Shown here piece after piece: positions 39,021-48,820 of a DNA stretch of 64,000 nucleotides. Source of the stretch: an uncultured Opitutales bacterium (GTDB lineage: Bacteria; Verrucomicrobiota; Verrucomicrobiia; Opitutales; Seribacteraceae); NCBI GenBank assembly GCA_943787575.1, contig CALSMY010000008.1, positions 104,712-168,711 on the forward strand, in the 5' to 3' direction. The position numbers and the translations under genes were made by a program. A model generated the notes under the pieces. It saw nothing but the letters and a program-made list of their open reading frames with translations. It ran no database searches and had not been told where the DNA came from. Each line of letters begins with the position of its first letter. Positions within the stretch are counted from its first letter, which is position 1.

Positions 39021-39731
39021 TTAATCGTCCGACCCACCCGTAAGGCTCATAAGAACTTGCAGTATGTAGAAAAAAAGCAGAGCGACAGATGAGAACAAGG
39101 CCAAAGAGGCAGCAACATGCTGATTGGGCTTGTAGTGGTGTAGAATATTAGAAGTAGTGTAAAGCACGGACCCACCGGCAAATAAAACCATGACAGCGGC
39201 AAAAACTAATCCAAGAGAAAAGCCAAAGATCATACTACAAACGATAAAGCCAAGAGCGACAAACCCTCCGATCGAAAGAATTCCCTTCATAAAAGAAAAA
39301 TCTTTTCGGGTAATGAAAACGGTCGCAGTAATTCCTAGCACAAGCAACAAAGTCATTAATCCAGCTGTAGGTATAAGCCCACTCCCTCCATACATGGTTG
39401 CGATAAAAAGAAGGGGTAAAAAAACGATCGCCTCGGCAATTACAAATAACCCAAGGCCTAAGTATTGCATCTGTTCAGAATTTTCGGAGCGAGCTAATTT
39501 ATCTGCCAAGTATCCTACTCCCATAAAAAGACCTAAGACGATTAGCCAACTAAACCCATTGGTCATACTCATAGCTAATTGAGCAGCGAAGGGAGCATTG
39601 ACTAAGTAACATTCAATCCCGATGAAAGCCAGTATGGCCACAGCCAGGTGAGAATAAGTCCGTCGAATAAAGGCAGCCCGTTCATTGGCATGACTTCTAG
39701 CAGCGGAAAGGGTGAAGGTTTGTTCTTTCAT
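39021..39731 (-). CDS. BI-1/YccA family membrane protein
   Basis: Bax inhibitor-1-like inner-membrane protein, 236 aa, with about seven hydrophobic segments (HLAVAILAFIGIECYLV, SWLIVLGLFMGVGYLADKL, GLGLFVIAEAIVFLPLLF, GLMTLLLVLGITATVFITR, ILSIGGFVALGFIVCSMIFG, GLVFAAVMVLFAGGSVLYTTS, ALFSSVALLFFYILQVLMSL). The family pattern of N-terminal FIRRTYSHLA and late TSNILHHY is present. Family members leak Ca2+/H+; function in bacteria is loosely linked to protease FtsH control. Convergent with yceI. Confidence 0.85.
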   Translation of the reverse strand: MKEQTFTLSAARSHANERAAFIRRTYSHLAVAILAFIGIECYLVNAPFAAQLAMSMTNGFSWLIVLGLFMGVGYLADKLARSENSEQMQYLGLGLFVIAEAIVFLPLLFIATMYGGSGLIPTAGLMTLLLVLGITATVFITRKDFSFMKGILSIGGFVALGFIVCSMIFGFSLGLVFAAVMVLFAGGSVLYTTSNILHHYKPNQHVAASLALFSSVALLFFYILQVLMSLTGGSDD

Positions 39732-39927
39732 AAAATATGCTGTGTAAAAAACTCAAAATTAATACCTCATTCAAAATGGGCTTTTCTCCAAATCAAGCAA
39801 GTCCGTTCGGTCTAAGATAAAAAATCTACTTTTACCCCTAGAAGGATTAAATAGCTAATTCTCTTAGGATTGCTTTGTTTAAGGGCTTCCTTAGGTTTAA
39901 ACATTTCTCAATAATTTCATTCAAGTT

Positions 39928-40437
39928 ATGCCAAAACATCCCTTTCTTGACCTCGACAACCTCCCTGCCTGGTCCGAGCTTTCCCCCGACCTCATCAAGT
40001 CTGAAATTTCCAATGCTTTGGAAAGATCAGAAGAACGCCTGCAGAATATTCGCTCGTTAAGCCCACAGGAATCTAATTTCAATAACTCCGTAAAAGCATT
40101 AGAACAGGCTACCATTTACCTGGACCATGCCTGGGGACTCGTGGGTCATTTGGACTCCGTATGCAACTCGCCTGAACTTCGAACCGCTCACAACGAGATG
40201 CTACCGAAGGTTTCTGCATTTGGCGCCAAAATTCCCTTGGATGAAAAACTATGGCAGGTCATTCGTTGCTTTTCAGAAAAACCAGAAGTCCAAGATCTTT
40301 CTCCAATTGATCACAGGCTTTTGGACGAAACTATTGCAGATTTCCGTGAGTCCGGTGCTGATTTACCTGCGGAGAAAAAAAGACCGTCTCGAAAAAATAT
40401 CATCCGAACTTGCCCAAGCTACCCAGCAATTTTCTGA
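39928..40437 (+). CDS. Oligopeptidase A-like M3 peptidase, N-terminal part
   Basis: N-terminal ~150 residues of an M3 metallopeptidase (OpdA/PrlC type), starting MPKHPFLDLDNLPAWSELSPD. Helical domain motifs include ALEQATIYLDHAWGLVGHLDSVCNSPELR. Sense continues up to LPAEKK, where an A7 run (expected A6) at 40374-40381 shifts the frame; the last ~15 residues of this ORF are spurious. Probably a single gene with the following entry. Confidence 0.85.
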   Translation: MPKHPFLDLDNLPAWSELSPDLIKSEISNALERSEERLQNIRSLSPQESNFNNSVKALEQATIYLDHAWGLVGHLDSVCNSPELRTAHNEMLPKVSAFGAKIPLDEKLWQVIRCFSEKPEVQDLSPIDHRLLDETIADFRESGADLPAEKKRPSRKNIIRTCPSYPAIF

Positions 40438-42058
40438 ACGGGTTCTCGATGCCACAAATTCATGGAAACTAGTTGTAAATGAGGAATCCAGACTTAGCGG
40501 ACTACCTCAAAGTGCCAAAGAAGCAGCAAGGGCAACTGCCATTGAAAAACTGGGCGAAGAGGAAGGTAGCAAATCTTGGATCTTTACCCTGCATGCTCCC
40601 TCTTTGGTACCCGCCCTACAATATTTGGACGACGACGAATTAAGAAAAGAAATATGGACCGCGAGCGATGCTCTCGGATCAGAAAAACCTTATGACAACC
40701 AATCCTTAATCGCTACCATTTTACAACTCCGTCAAGAAAAGGCGGAATTATTAGGAAAGTCCGATTTTTCTGAAGTCGCCCTTTCTCGCCGTATGGCCAA
40801 AAGCGGGGAGCGGGCTGATACCTTTATTTCTGAACTGCGAGATCAAACCGCACCTTTCTTCGAACGGGAAAACCAAGAACTCGAATCTTACAAGGCAGAA
40901 AAAACCGGAAAAAACTCAGATCTGTTGCAACCATGGGAAGTTGGCTACTGGTCAGAAAAGTTAAAAAAGGAGCGCTATGATTTCGATGAAGAGGATCTTC
41001 GTCCCTATTTCCCTATCCACTCGGTACTTCAGGGTATGTTTGCGTTGGTAACCAAGGTTTTTGGTCTTCGAATCGTGGAGCGGTCGATCCTCTTTGAAGG
41101 TGAAGTCCATGCCCATGGCGAAGAGAACAGTCAAGCGATTGAAGTTTGGCACCCGGAAGTAAGGTTTTATGATTTATTCGATTCGGAAGGTGGGCAATTA
41201 CTTGGTTCCTTTTATGCTGATTGGCACCCGCGCTCAAGTAAGCGGGCAGGTGCGTGGATGAATTATTTAAAGACTGGAGAACCCCTAAAAAACGGTGAGC
41301 GGTCTCCCCACTTGGGATTAATCTGCGGAAACCTGACTGCCCCAACTCCCGGAAAACCGGCCCTGCTTACTCATTATGAGGTTGAGACCATTTTCCATGA
41401 ATTCGGTCATCTCCTCCACCATCTTTGTGGAGAAGTTCCTCACCGAAGCTTAAATGGTGTAAATGTTGCCTGGGATTTTGTGGAATTACCTTCTCAGATC
41501 ATGGAAAACTGGTGTTGGGAGAGAGAAAGCCTAGACCTCTTCGCCAAACATCATGAAAGCAACGACCCGATACCAAATGAATTGTTTGCCAAAATGATAC
41601 GGGCCAAAAATTTTATGGCCGGAAATGCGATGATGAGACAGCTTGCTTTTTCCAAGCTCGATTTGGTCATGCATCGCAGCCTTGCCCAAAACCTACCCCA
41701 AGACTTGGAAAGCTCCCTGCAGAATGTTCTCCACGATTATTTACCCAAACGGAAGACAAAACCACGAACCATTGCCCTTCGGTTCAGTCACTTATTTGGA
41801 AGCCCCATGGGCTACGCCACTGCTTACTACTCCTACAAATGGGCGGAAGTTTTAGATGCCGATGCATTTACCAGGTTTCAAAAAGAAGGGGTGATGAACC
41901 CGGCAACCGGACGGTCTTTCCGAAAGTCCATTCTCAGTCAGGGAAATTCGCGCCCCCCCGAAGAATTGTTTAAAGAATTTATGGGCCGCCCGCCCCAATC
42001 CACCGCCCTACTCGAAGCGAAGTGGATTGTCCCCAACTACCCAATAACCCCTTTTTAA
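40382..42058 (+). CDS. Oligopeptidase A-like M3 peptidase, catalytic part
   Basis: Catalytic part of the M3 peptidase, in sense from about 40382 (DRLEKISSELAQATQQFSE). The zinc site is HEFGHLLHHL (HExxH with the M3 pattern), followed by WDFVELPSQIMENWCWE, with the third ligand Glu and the neighbouring conserved residues. The C-terminus shows SYKWAEVLDADAFTRF and LSQGNSRPPEELFKEFMGR, as in OpdA. Degrades signal peptides and small peptides in the cytoplasm in known cases. Starts before the printed frame's own ATG because of the upstream break. Confidence 0.92.
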   Translation, partial: DRLEKISSELAQATQQFSERVLDATNSWKLVVNEESRLSGLPQSAKEAARATAIEKLGEEEGSKSWIFTLHAPSLVPALQYLDDDELRKEIWTASDALGSEKPYDNQSLIATILQLRQEKAELLGKSDFSEVALSRRMAKSGERADTFISELRDQTAPFFERENQELESYKAEKTGKNSDLLQPWEVGYWSEKLKKERYDFDEEDLRPYFPIHSVLQGMFALVTKVFGLRIVERSILFEGEVHAHGEENSQAIEVWHPEVRFYDLFDSEGGQLLGSFYADWHPRSSKRAGAWMNYLKTGEPLKNGERSPHLGLICGNLTAPTPGKPALLTHYEVETIFHEFGHLLHHLCGEVPHRSLNGVNVAWDFVELPSQIMENWCWERESLDLFAKHHESNDPIPNELFAKMIRAKNFMAGNAMMRQLAFSKLDLVMHRSLAQNLPQDLESSLQNVLHDYLPKRKTKPRTIALRFSHLFGSPMGYATAYYSYKWAEVLDADAFTRFQKEGVMNPATGRSFRKSILSQGNSRPPEELFKEFMGRPPQSTALLEAKWIVPNYPITPF

Positions 42059-42059
42059 T

Positions 42060-42464
42060 ATGTCCACTAAACCACAAGTCCTAGCCTGGATTACTTGCGA
42101 CAGCGTCTATGTAGATCCGGCTACCGGCAAACATACCTTGCTTGGAATTTTTTCCAGTTTACGAGCCAAGGAATTTCCTGTGGTCCATCCACGAATGGTC
42201 TGGTTTCTTTCTTTTTCCGACCTGACTATTGGCAAGCATCAGCTAAAAATGACTATTGGTTTGCCCATGGCGGAGGAAGAACCCCGGACAATTATCGACC
42301 GGGAGTTCGAGTCCCCTGGACCTCAGCACCGAATCAATCTGATTAATGACATACACCGATTAAAGTTCGATGCCCCCGGAAACTTTTCCATCCTTATCGA
42401 AATTGACGGGCAAGTTGTATTAGCGAGTAGCTTTCCAATTATCGAGGTGAAAATGCCGTCCTGA
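42060..42464 (+). CDS. Small conserved protein, DUF6941-like
   Basis: 134-residue cytoplasmic protein, beta-rich, beginning TKPQVLAWITCDSVYVDPATGKHTLLGIFSSLRAKEFP and ending FSILIEIDGQVVLASSFPI. The first 30 residues resemble the DUF6941 pattern (xCDxVxxDxxTGKxTLLGIFxxL). No known function. It directly follows the M3 peptidase (1 bp after the stop) and precedes a PfkB kinase, so it is probably part of the same operon. Family call is from memory and weak. Confidence 0.5.
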   Translation: MSTKPQVLAWITCDSVYVDPATGKHTLLGIFSSLRAKEFPVVHPRMVWFLSFSDLTIGKHQLKMTIGLPMAEEEPRTIIDREFESPGPQHRINLINDIHRLKFDAPGNFSILIEIDGQVVLASSFPIIEVKMPS

Positions 42465-42499
42465 TTTCCTCAGTTCTGCAGCCTTGTGCCCTTGCTTAA

Positions 42500-43471
42500 A
42501 TGAACCGAATTTTATATTTCATACCTCTTATGCCTGATATTATTGCATCCGATTCCTCTGAGTCTTCTCCTTTGTTGGTCGTTGGCTCAGTCGCTTTTGA
42601 CAACGTTATTACTCCCCAAGCTGAACAGGAAAGAATTTTGGGAGGTGCCGCCTCCTACTGTTCATTTGCTGCAAGTTATTACACCCAAGTGCGAATGGTT
42701 GGTGTGGTAGGAAATGATTTCGGAGAATCCGACCTCGACCGACTTCGGGCCAGAGGCATTGATCTTGAAGGCGTCCAAAAGGATGATTCTGGACCCACTT
42801 TTTTTTGGAAGGGCAAGTACCATGAAAATTTCAACCGGCGTGACACTCTCGATATCCGATTAAATGTGTTCGAGAAATTCCGTCCCGATCTCCCAGAATC
42901 CTACAAAGATTCCTCATTTGTACTCTTGGGCAACATCCATCCCGCCCTACAAATGCATGTGCTTGATCAATTAGCTGGAAATTCGTTTGTCCTTGCAGAT
43001 ACCATTGACCTGTGGATCGAGACCGAGCGGGAATCGCTTCTATCCCTGATTAAAAAAGTCAGCCTATTTGTAATTAATGATTCGGAGGCCGAGGAATTAA
43101 CAGGTGAATCAAACGTTATTCTTGCCGGTGAAAAACTTCGTCAGATGGGTCCAGAAAGCGTAATCATCAAAAAGGGAGAACACGGAGCTATTCTATTTCA
43201 CGAAGAGGGAATGTTTGCCCTACCCGCTTACCCCGTGACTCAATTACATGACCCCACAGGGGCTGGAGATTCTTTTGCCGGTGCCCTTATTGGAAGATTG
43301 TCTTCTCGAAACCGTTCAGATTTCTCTGCGATCAAGGAAGCTATGCTTTATGCTACCTGCACTGCCAGTCTTACGGTGGAGGCATTTGGTTGCGATCGTT
43401 TAGAGTCCGCTGGTAAATCTGAGATTGAAGAACGGGTTGCTTCTTTGAATCAACTTATATCCGTTACCTAA
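42500..43471 (+). CDS. PfkB-family carbohydrate/nucleoside kinase
   Basis: Ribokinase-like sugar or nucleoside kinase of 323 aa. [14 protein letters not shown] opens the fold and [32 protein letters not shown] follows. The PfkB signature 2 [17 protein letters not shown] contains the GAGD catalytic base and anion hole. The ATG at 42530 ([16 protein letters not shown]) might be the true start. The exact substrate is not evident. It ends 2 bp before the DUF255 gene. Confidence 0.85.
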   Translation: MNRILYFIPLMPDIIASDSSESSPLLVVGSVAFDNVITPQAEQERILGGAASYCSFAASYYTQVRMVGVVGNDFGESDLDRLRARGIDLEGVQKDDSGPTFFWKGKYHENFNRRDTLDIRLNVFEKFRPDLPESYKDSSFVLLGNIHPALQMHVLDQLAGNSFVLADTIDLWIETERESLLSLIKKVSLFVINDSEAEELTGESNVILAGEKLRQMGPESVIIKKGEHGAILFHEEGMFALPAYPVTQLHDPTGAGDSFAGALIGRLSSRNRSDFSAIKEAMLYATCTASLTVEAFGCDRLESAGKSEIEERVASLNQLISVT

Positions 43472-43473
43472 GC

Positions 43474-45225
43474 TTGTTCCGAATTCCCCGCGCGCACAGA
43501 CACTTCCTCAGTTGGTGGACCTGGGTATGTTTACTCGCGTTTATCTCCTGCTCAGAAACAAATCCATCAAGTGATCATTCACAGAGGAACAATACGCCAG
43601 TTCCCGCCAAAAAGGAGGCAACTTCATTGATGCGTCACAAACTTCCCACTGCTGAAGAAATTGCAAAGCTACCCGCAGACGGTGGAAGTGCATACAACCG
43701 ATTAATTTTTGAAAGTAGTCCTTATTTACTTCAGCATGCCCGAAACCCCATTGATTGGAGGGCTTGGGGAGATGAAGCTTTAGAGCTAGCCCAGGCTTCA
43801 GATAAACCTATTTTTCTCTCGATTGGATATACCACCTGTCATTGGTGCCATGTGATGGAAAGGGAATCGTTCGAAGACGAAGAGGTCGCCCGTCTACTTA
43901 ATGAAAATTATATATGTATTAAGGTAGACCGGGAAGAAAGACCTGATCTCGATAATGTTTACATGTCTGTTACTCAAATGATGACCGGACGTGGAGGTTG
44001 GCCCATGACAGTGATCATGACCCCACAAAAAGTTCCTTTCTTCGCAGGCACTTATTTCCCGAAATCCTCTATGCTCGACATGCTTCCTCACTTTTCACGG
44101 ATTTGGAAGGAAGAAAGGGAAAAGGTTGATGAAGTCGGACGCTCAATCATTGAGAATTTAGCTAAGGCTCAATCGAATCAGGCGGGAGGAGACCTCGATT
44201 CTAGTCACTTAGACCGGTGCTTTGACGCCCTCTCCCAAGCTTATGACCCAGAACATGGTGGCTTTGGTCAACAACCTAAATTCCCAACCCCGCACGCACT
44301 CTCTTTTCTTTTGCGCTACCATCAAAGAACTGGTGAACAAAAGGCCCTCAATATGGTTTCCCATACCTTGCGTCAAATCCGCCTGAGCGGAACTTATGAT
44401 CAAATTGGTTGGGGCATCCACCGTTATTCGACTGATCGTGAATGGCTGGTTCCACACTTTGAAAAAATGCTCTATGACCAAGCTCTCTTTGCTGTAGCCT
44501 GCTTGGAAACCTATCAACTCACAGAAGATCCTCTGATGAGAGAGGCATGCCAAAACACCCTTGATTATGTCTCGCGTGAACTCTCCTCCCCCGAGGGGGG
44601 GTTCTACTCTGCGGAAGATGCAGACAGCGAAGGAGAGGAAGGGAAATTTTACCTTTGGACGGAGGATGAATTGATTGCTGTACTAGGAGATGAGGATGGG
44701 AAAACTTTCATCAATATATTCGGTTGTGAATCTTTGGGAAATTATTTGGACGAAGCAACACGCCAACGAACCGGCAAAAATATTCCACATCTCAAAAAAT
44801 CCATTCCCGAGTATTCCCATTCGCAGGTTGTAAACCCAGAAGAATTTCAAAAGAAACTGGAAAAAATACGGAAAAAACTTTTCGATTCCAGAGAAAGCAG
44901 GGTTCACCCTCAACTCGACGATAAAGTACTTACAGACTGGAACGGTCTAATGATCTCCGCCTTTGCCCGTGCTGGTCAGGCCATGGGTATCAAGGAGTAT
45001 ATCATCCGAGCTCAAAAAGCCGCTGACTTCTGCCTTTCCGAACTTCGTCAACCAAATGGTAGGTTGCTCAAGCGGTGGCGACTGGGCAAAGCCGGACTAC
45101 CCGCCCATCTGGAAGACTACGCTTTTTTAGCTCAAGGCTTGATTGACTTGTACGAGGCTACCTGCAACCCCCATTACCTGGACCAAGCCAAACAACTTGA
45201 TCGATCTTTCCCGCGAACTTTTTGA
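43474..45225 (+). CDS. DUF255/thioredoxin-like protein (SSP411/YyaL type), N-terminal part
   Basis: Protein with a thioredoxin-like DUF255 domain followed by a (alpha/alpha)6 helical region. It starts at TTG 43474 and appears to have a lipoprotein-like signal ([12 protein letters not shown]), so it may be exported and anchored, unlike cytosolic homologues. Motifs are [43 protein letters not shown] (CxWC) and [16 protein letters not shown]-like, then [12 protein letters not shown] and [23 protein letters not shown]. An extra C in the CCC run at 45209-45211 shifts the frame after DRSF. Confidence 0.85.
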   Translation: MFRIPRAHRHFLSWWTWVCLLAFISCSETNPSSDHSQRNNTPVPAKKEATSLMRHKLPTAEEIAKLPADGGSAYNRLIFESSPYLLQHARNPIDWRAWGDEALELAQASDKPIFLSIGYTTCHWCHVMERESFEDEEVARLLNENYICIKVDREERPDLDNVYMSVTQMMTGRGGWPMTVIMTPQKVPFFAGTYFPKSSMLDMLPHFSRIWKEEREKVDEVGRSIIENLAKAQSNQAGGDLDSSHLDRCFDALSQAYDPEHGGFGQQPKFPTPHALSFLLRYHQRTGEQKALNMVSHTLRQIRLSGTYDQIGWGIHRYSTDREWLVPHFEKMLYDQALFAVACLETYQLTEDPLMREACQNTLDYVSRELSSPEGGFYSAEDADSEGEEGKFYLWTEDELIAVLGDEDGKTFINIFGCESLGNYLDEATRQRTGKNIPHLKKSIPEYSHSQVVNPEEFQKKLEKIRKKLFDSRESRVHPQLDDKVLTDWNGLMISAFARAGQAMGIKEYIIRAQKAADFCLSELRQPNGRLLKRWRLGKAGLPAHLEDYAFLAQGLIDLYEATCNPHYLDQAKQLDRSFPRTF

Positions 45226-45712
45226 GGATCCTGAAATTGGGGGATTTTTCCTCACCGCCAAGGATGGCGAGAAATTACTAACCCGACCAAAAGAAATTTA
45301 TGATGGCGCCATACCTTCGGGGAATTCGGTTATGGCGATGAACCTTTGCAGAATCTGGAAGATGTCGGGCGATGAAAAATATCGCGAATGTTTAAACCGT
45401 TCCTTTTCTGCATTCTCCGGATTTTTGGAGTCCAACCCCTCTGGGGCGGAAAACTTTTTACACGCCCTCGCCTTTGTCCTTCACCCCCCTTACGAAATTG
45501 TAATTTCCGGAGATTTAAAGGATGAAAACACTCAGGAATTCCTCCAGGAAACAAGCAAACATTTTCTGCCCTACAAAACGCTACTTCACTTACCCAAGCT
45601 ATCCAAAGACTCAAAAATTATAGAATTAGCTCCGTACCTATCGACTTTTACGGGTCATCGCAAAAGCCTACTTTTTTCCTTTGCCGAGATTATGCCTGCG
45701 AACAACCCATAA
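45143..45712 (+). CDS. DUF255/thioredoxin-like protein, C-terminal part
   Basis: Remaining C-terminal part in the shifted frame, in sense from about 45210 ([15 protein letters not shown]). It has [27 protein letters not shown], as in the last helical repeats of YyaL/SSP411 proteins, and a final [20 protein letters not shown] beta-alpha element. Followed by a short AT-rich gap and the convergent ArsR-methyltransferase. Confidence 0.85.
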   Translation: MTCTRLPATPITWTKPNNLIDLSRELFEDPEIGGFFLTAKDGEKLLTRPKEIYDGAIPSGNSVMAMNLCRIWKMSGDEKYRECLNRSFSAFSGFLESNPSGAENFLHALAFVLHPPYEIVISGDLKDENTQEFLQETSKHFLPYKTLLHLPKLSKDSKIIELAPYLSTFTGHRKSLLFSFAEIMPANNP

Positions 45713-45788
45713 AAGACCCCAAAGAAGTGGGTAATTTTTTAAATTCTTTAATGGTTAAAAACCAAAAAAGTTTGGATTAGTTTCCCAA

Positions 45789-46715
45789 TTAAGCCTTTTC
45801 TGCAGTTGCCAGAAGGGTTTCAAAAAAGGGCTTTTCCTTTTCTTTAGCGACTACTTCTACTTTGGCCCCGCGAAAGCCTGCCTCATCAATCATTCGGTAA
45901 AGCTCGTTCTGCCCAAAGCCCAACCAGTGATCCCCATAAAGTTCACGAGCTTTTTCAAACTGGTGTTTTTTTAAATCGATAACAATTAACTGTCCGCCCG
46001 GTTTAAGAACCCGAAAAGCCTCCGAAAGAGCAGTTTCCGGCTTTTGTGCATGATGCAAAGATTGACTCATTAGTGCGAGATCAACGCTCTTGGCTGCCAA
46101 TGGGACTTTTTCCAAATCGCCAAGCTTATACTCTAAATTCGCAAGTCCTTTTCTTTTGGCCAGGTCTGTCCCCAAACGAACCATACTTTTTGAACTATCT
46201 ATACAAATTACTTTCTTGGCCCGGTCTGCAAGTAGTTGAGAAATCGTACCCTCCCCCGCACCCAAATCGGCGATGGTAATTGAGGGAACAAGGCGAAAGA
46301 GAAAATGTCCAATTGCTTCCCAGGTTCTTCCGGGAACATAATTTTTTCCCAAGCGCTCAGCAACCTCGTCAAAATAACGTTCAGACTCACGCCTTCTACG
46401 ATCGACAATTCGGGAAAGGGCAGATTGATCACTCAGCCAGAACTCTTCATCAGATTCCTCAGACAAGGCCAACCTAAGAAACTCATACTTTGGGGAGGGA
46501 TCAATATCCAAGACATAATAAGTACGCTTACCATCCTTGCGGTCGCTAACCATTTCATTCCTTCTCAACAAACCAAGGTGAGAAGAAATTCTAGATTGTC
46601 CCATCTCCAAAATTTCCTGTAATTCAGCAACCGACAATTCTTCTTGCCCCAACAAACGGAGCATCCGCAAACGAGTGGGATCTGAAAGTACTTGTAAAAC
46701 CTCAGTAATCTTCAT
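45789..46715 (-). CDS. ArsR-family regulator fused to SAM methyltransferase
   Basis: Two-domain protein, 308 aa. Residues 1-80 form an ArsR/SmtB winged helix: LSDPTRLRMLRLLGQEELSVAELQEILEMGQSRISSHLGLLRRNEMVSDRK; residues ~140-250 form a class I methyltransferase with SITIADLGAGEGTISQLLADRAKKVICIDSS and a MSQSLHHAQKPETALSEAFRVLKPGGQ segment. Fusions of this kind regulate methionine/SAM-cycle genes in some bacteria; here the target is unknown. A direct repeat lies just upstream of the start. Confidence 0.85.
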   Translation of the reverse strand: MKITEVLQVLSDPTRLRMLRLLGQEELSVAELQEILEMGQSRISSHLGLLRRNEMVSDRKDGKRTYYVLDIDPSPKYEFLRLALSEESDEEFWLSDQSALSRIVDRRRRESERYFDEVAERLGKNYVPGRTWEAIGHFLFRLVPSITIADLGAGEGTISQLLADRAKKVICIDSSKSMVRLGTDLAKRKGLANLEYKLGDLEKVPLAAKSVDLALMSQSLHHAQKPETALSEAFRVLKPGGQLIVIDLKKHQFEKARELYGDHWLGFGQNELYRMIDEAGFRGAKVEVVAKEKEKPFFETLLATAEKA

Positions 46716-46733
46716 TCCACAGAGGTTGTAGAT

Positions 46734-46750
46734 TTACCTGAGCTTACCTG
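46734..46750. promoter_or_regulatory. Direct repeat TTACCTG-N3-TTACCTG before the ArsR gene
   Basis: TTACCTG occurs at 46734-46740 and 46744-46750, 10 bp apart (one helical turn), 19-35 bp upstream of the ArsR-methyltransferase ATG on the minus strand. This position suits an autoregulatory operator, but two copies of a 7-mer are weak evidence. Confidence 0.3.
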
Positions 46751-46809
46751 CAATGGAAATCCCAAGTCTCCCCAAATGGAGTTTAGAAGTAAAGATAAGA
46801 TAATCGACA

Positions 46810-46833
46810 TTGGAACAGTAAAAACCGTTCCAA
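46810..46833. repeat. Inverted repeat TTGGAAC-N10-GTTCCAA
   Basis: A 7-bp inverted repeat (TTGGAAC at 46810-46816, GTTCCAA at 46827-46833) lies between the end of the GreA-fusion gene and the ArsR gene, both on the minus strand. It has no T run after it on the minus strand, so a classic intrinsic terminator is not supported; it may be an operator or a weak terminator hairpin. Confidence 0.35.
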
Positions 46834-46850
46834 AAATCAAAATAAAAAAG

Positions 46851-48737
46851 TTATTTGTTATCTACCCAACGACTGACGCTTTCAACTGACAATGATTGAG
46901 CATTTCCTTCCACATCGATTTGAATGTCATCTCCCACTTTTTTTCCAAGAATACTTTGGCCAAGGGGAGTAAGGTAGGAAAGAACATTATTTTCAGGATC
47001 ACCATCCCACGCACCAAGAATTGTGTAACATAACTGCTCTCCAGAACCCGTATCCTTCAGCTTTACAACGGATCCTATCCCAATTGAATCGCTTGGAGCT
47101 TCACTAAAATCAGTCGCTTTTGCACGCATCAATTCGCTTTGCAATTCAGCTTGGCGGGCAAGAAGGATTTTTTGATCGTCCTTAGCCATATGATATTCCG
47201 CATTTTCTTTCAAATCTCCATGTTCCCTGGCTTTTTCGATAGCAAGCGAATTTTCGGGAATCTTTTCCTTGGTCAAGACATCAAGATCTCCAAGTTTGCG
47301 ATCATAACTATCCTTGGAAACAATAAGGGTATCCTCAACCGGTGCACTTGCAGAGCTACTTGAGCTTGAACTACTTTGACCGTCTAAAAGTGCTTGGATG
47401 CTGGAAAACTTCTTGATAAATCGTGCGAGTAATGATCTCTTGGTTAGATCCTCAAATCCGGGGTTAAGCATTAATGCTTGGGCAAGATCTTTAGCATTTT
47501 CTTCGGAACCTTTATCCAAAATATCGGATAATAATTGTCGGTCATCTGAAAGGACTTCTCCGAGAGGAATACGGCGACTCGTAGCATTTTTCAAAGACTC
47601 ATAATCAATTGCAGAAAATACGGCGGTTAAGAGCCGAGGATTGATCATTTTATCGAGTAACTCCTGGAATTTTGCAAGCTTTCGGAATTTGAGCATCCAT
47701 AACAACACAGGAGCCTTGAGGGTTTGTTCATCTAACCAAACATTAAGAGTCGAAATCAAGAGTTTTGATTCTTCGCGATCTATCAGGAAATGAGCACATT
47801 CACCTGAAAATTTAACCGTGGTGTTTTGCAATAAGTTGAGGACAGTCTTTTTCCAATTATCAGGATAGGTACGGGCGACCAAGTCTAGAAAACGGCTGTG
47901 AAACTTAGCTGGCATTAGATCTGCCAAGGCAGCTAGATCGTCCTCGCATTCTTTGAGGATAGAAGCAGAAGTTGGTTCTAATTTTTCAACATCTTCCTCA
48001 ACATCTCTGGCTAAATTGTTGCGAACCCAGATACCATACAATCGATCAGCTTGGCTTAAATTCTTGGCCTCTAAAATTGCAACCGTCAGATCGGCGAGCA
48101 CTTGGGGAAGATCTGCCTGTAAATCCTCTTTTTCTGCTGCCAGATCAAAAAGTTTTTCTGCCAGTACTATTTTTTCATAGGACCTTTTTTCCTCAAAAAA
48201 GTCCTGAAGGATTTCCTGCTCAGGTTTTACTGGTTCGTCACGCAAAACATAGGGTTCGGTCTTTTTGTTGGGCACCGCGATGCGAGGATCCTTAACCAAT
48301 ACCTTTTTTGTCGCAGTCCACCAACGCTTTGCTTTGGCAGCACCAAATAGGTAGCCGAGAATTCTTTCAATTTCACGGGTATTCATGCACCCGTCGTTTC
48401 CGTGTTCCAAAATTTTGATGATCAAATCAGCAGGCTCTTTTTTGGCCAACTTTTCAATTTCCTCAGTATTTTTACGATGTTGTGCAAGAATATGTTCCTC
48501 GGGAAGCAATTCTAACTTATCGATACAAAATACAGGATCCATTGCATGACTACTTTTTTCATCTTCCTCGAAATCAATCAGAATCATTCCACGATCATCG
48601 TCAAAACCAGCAATCAATCCAAAGCCCCAACTGCGATGTATGCAGTAAGTTCCTGGATTCATTGACTCTAAGACAGGGCGTGAGGATTCCAAGGACGGAT
48701 CTTTTTCGACCATACGATCGATAACTTCAGTATTCAT
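46851..48737 (-). CDS. GreA-type transcript-cleavage domain on a large N-terminal extension
   Basis: 628-residue protein. The C-terminal ~155 residues are a full GreA/GreB domain: VSKDSYDRKLGDLDVLTKEKIPENSLAIEKAREHGDLKENAEYHMAKDDQ (coiled-coil with the acidic Asp/Glu tip) and the FKBP-like half IGIGSVVKLKDTGSGE...LSYLTPLGQSILGKKVGD. Standard GreA is ~158 aa. The N-terminal ~450 residues hold a small beta start (NPGTYCIHRSWGFGLIAGFDDDRGMILIDFE, similar in layout to KOW/CarD-type domains) and helical repeats, then a Ser-rich linker SSSSSSSASAPVEDT. Likely an elongation factor rescuing backtracked RNA polymerase, with an unknown partner for the extension. Confidence 0.85.
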   Translation of the reverse strand: MNTEVIDRMVEKDPSLESSRPVLESMNPGTYCIHRSWGFGLIAGFDDDRGMILIDFEEDEKSSHAMDPVFCIDKLELLPEEHILAQHRKNTEEIEKLAKKEPADLIIKILEHGNDGCMNTREIERILGYLFGAAKAKRWWTATKKVLVKDPRIAVPNKKTEPYVLRDEPVKPEQEILQDFFEEKRSYEKIVLAEKLFDLAAEKEDLQADLPQVLADLTVAILEAKNLSQADRLYGIWVRNNLARDVEEDVEKLEPTSASILKECEDDLAALADLMPAKFHSRFLDLVARTYPDNWKKTVLNLLQNTTVKFSGECAHFLIDREESKLLISTLNVWLDEQTLKAPVLLWMLKFRKLAKFQELLDKMINPRLLTAVFSAIDYESLKNATSRRIPLGEVLSDDRQLLSDILDKGSEENAKDLAQALMLNPGFEDLTKRSLLARFIKKFSSIQALLDGQSSSSSSSSASAPVEDTLIVSKDSYDRKLGDLDVLTKEKIPENSLAIEKAREHGDLKENAEYHMAKDDQKILLARQAELQSELMRAKATDFSEAPSDSIGIGSVVKLKDTGSGEQLCYTILGAWDGDPENNVLSYLTPLGQSILGKKVGDDIQIDVEGNAQSLSVESVSRWVDNK

Positions 48738-48820
48738 TCAGGCTGTAAGTAGGTTCAGTTTCAAAGTTTTAGACCTTTTATCATTAGCAAAGTTGCAAAA
48801 ATTGGCGAGTGAAAAGAAGA

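Noticed and set aside
46716-46850. SAM/SAH riboswitch before the ArsR-methyltransferase
   Set aside because: No known riboswitch core sequence was recognised; only a direct repeat and an inverted repeat are visible.
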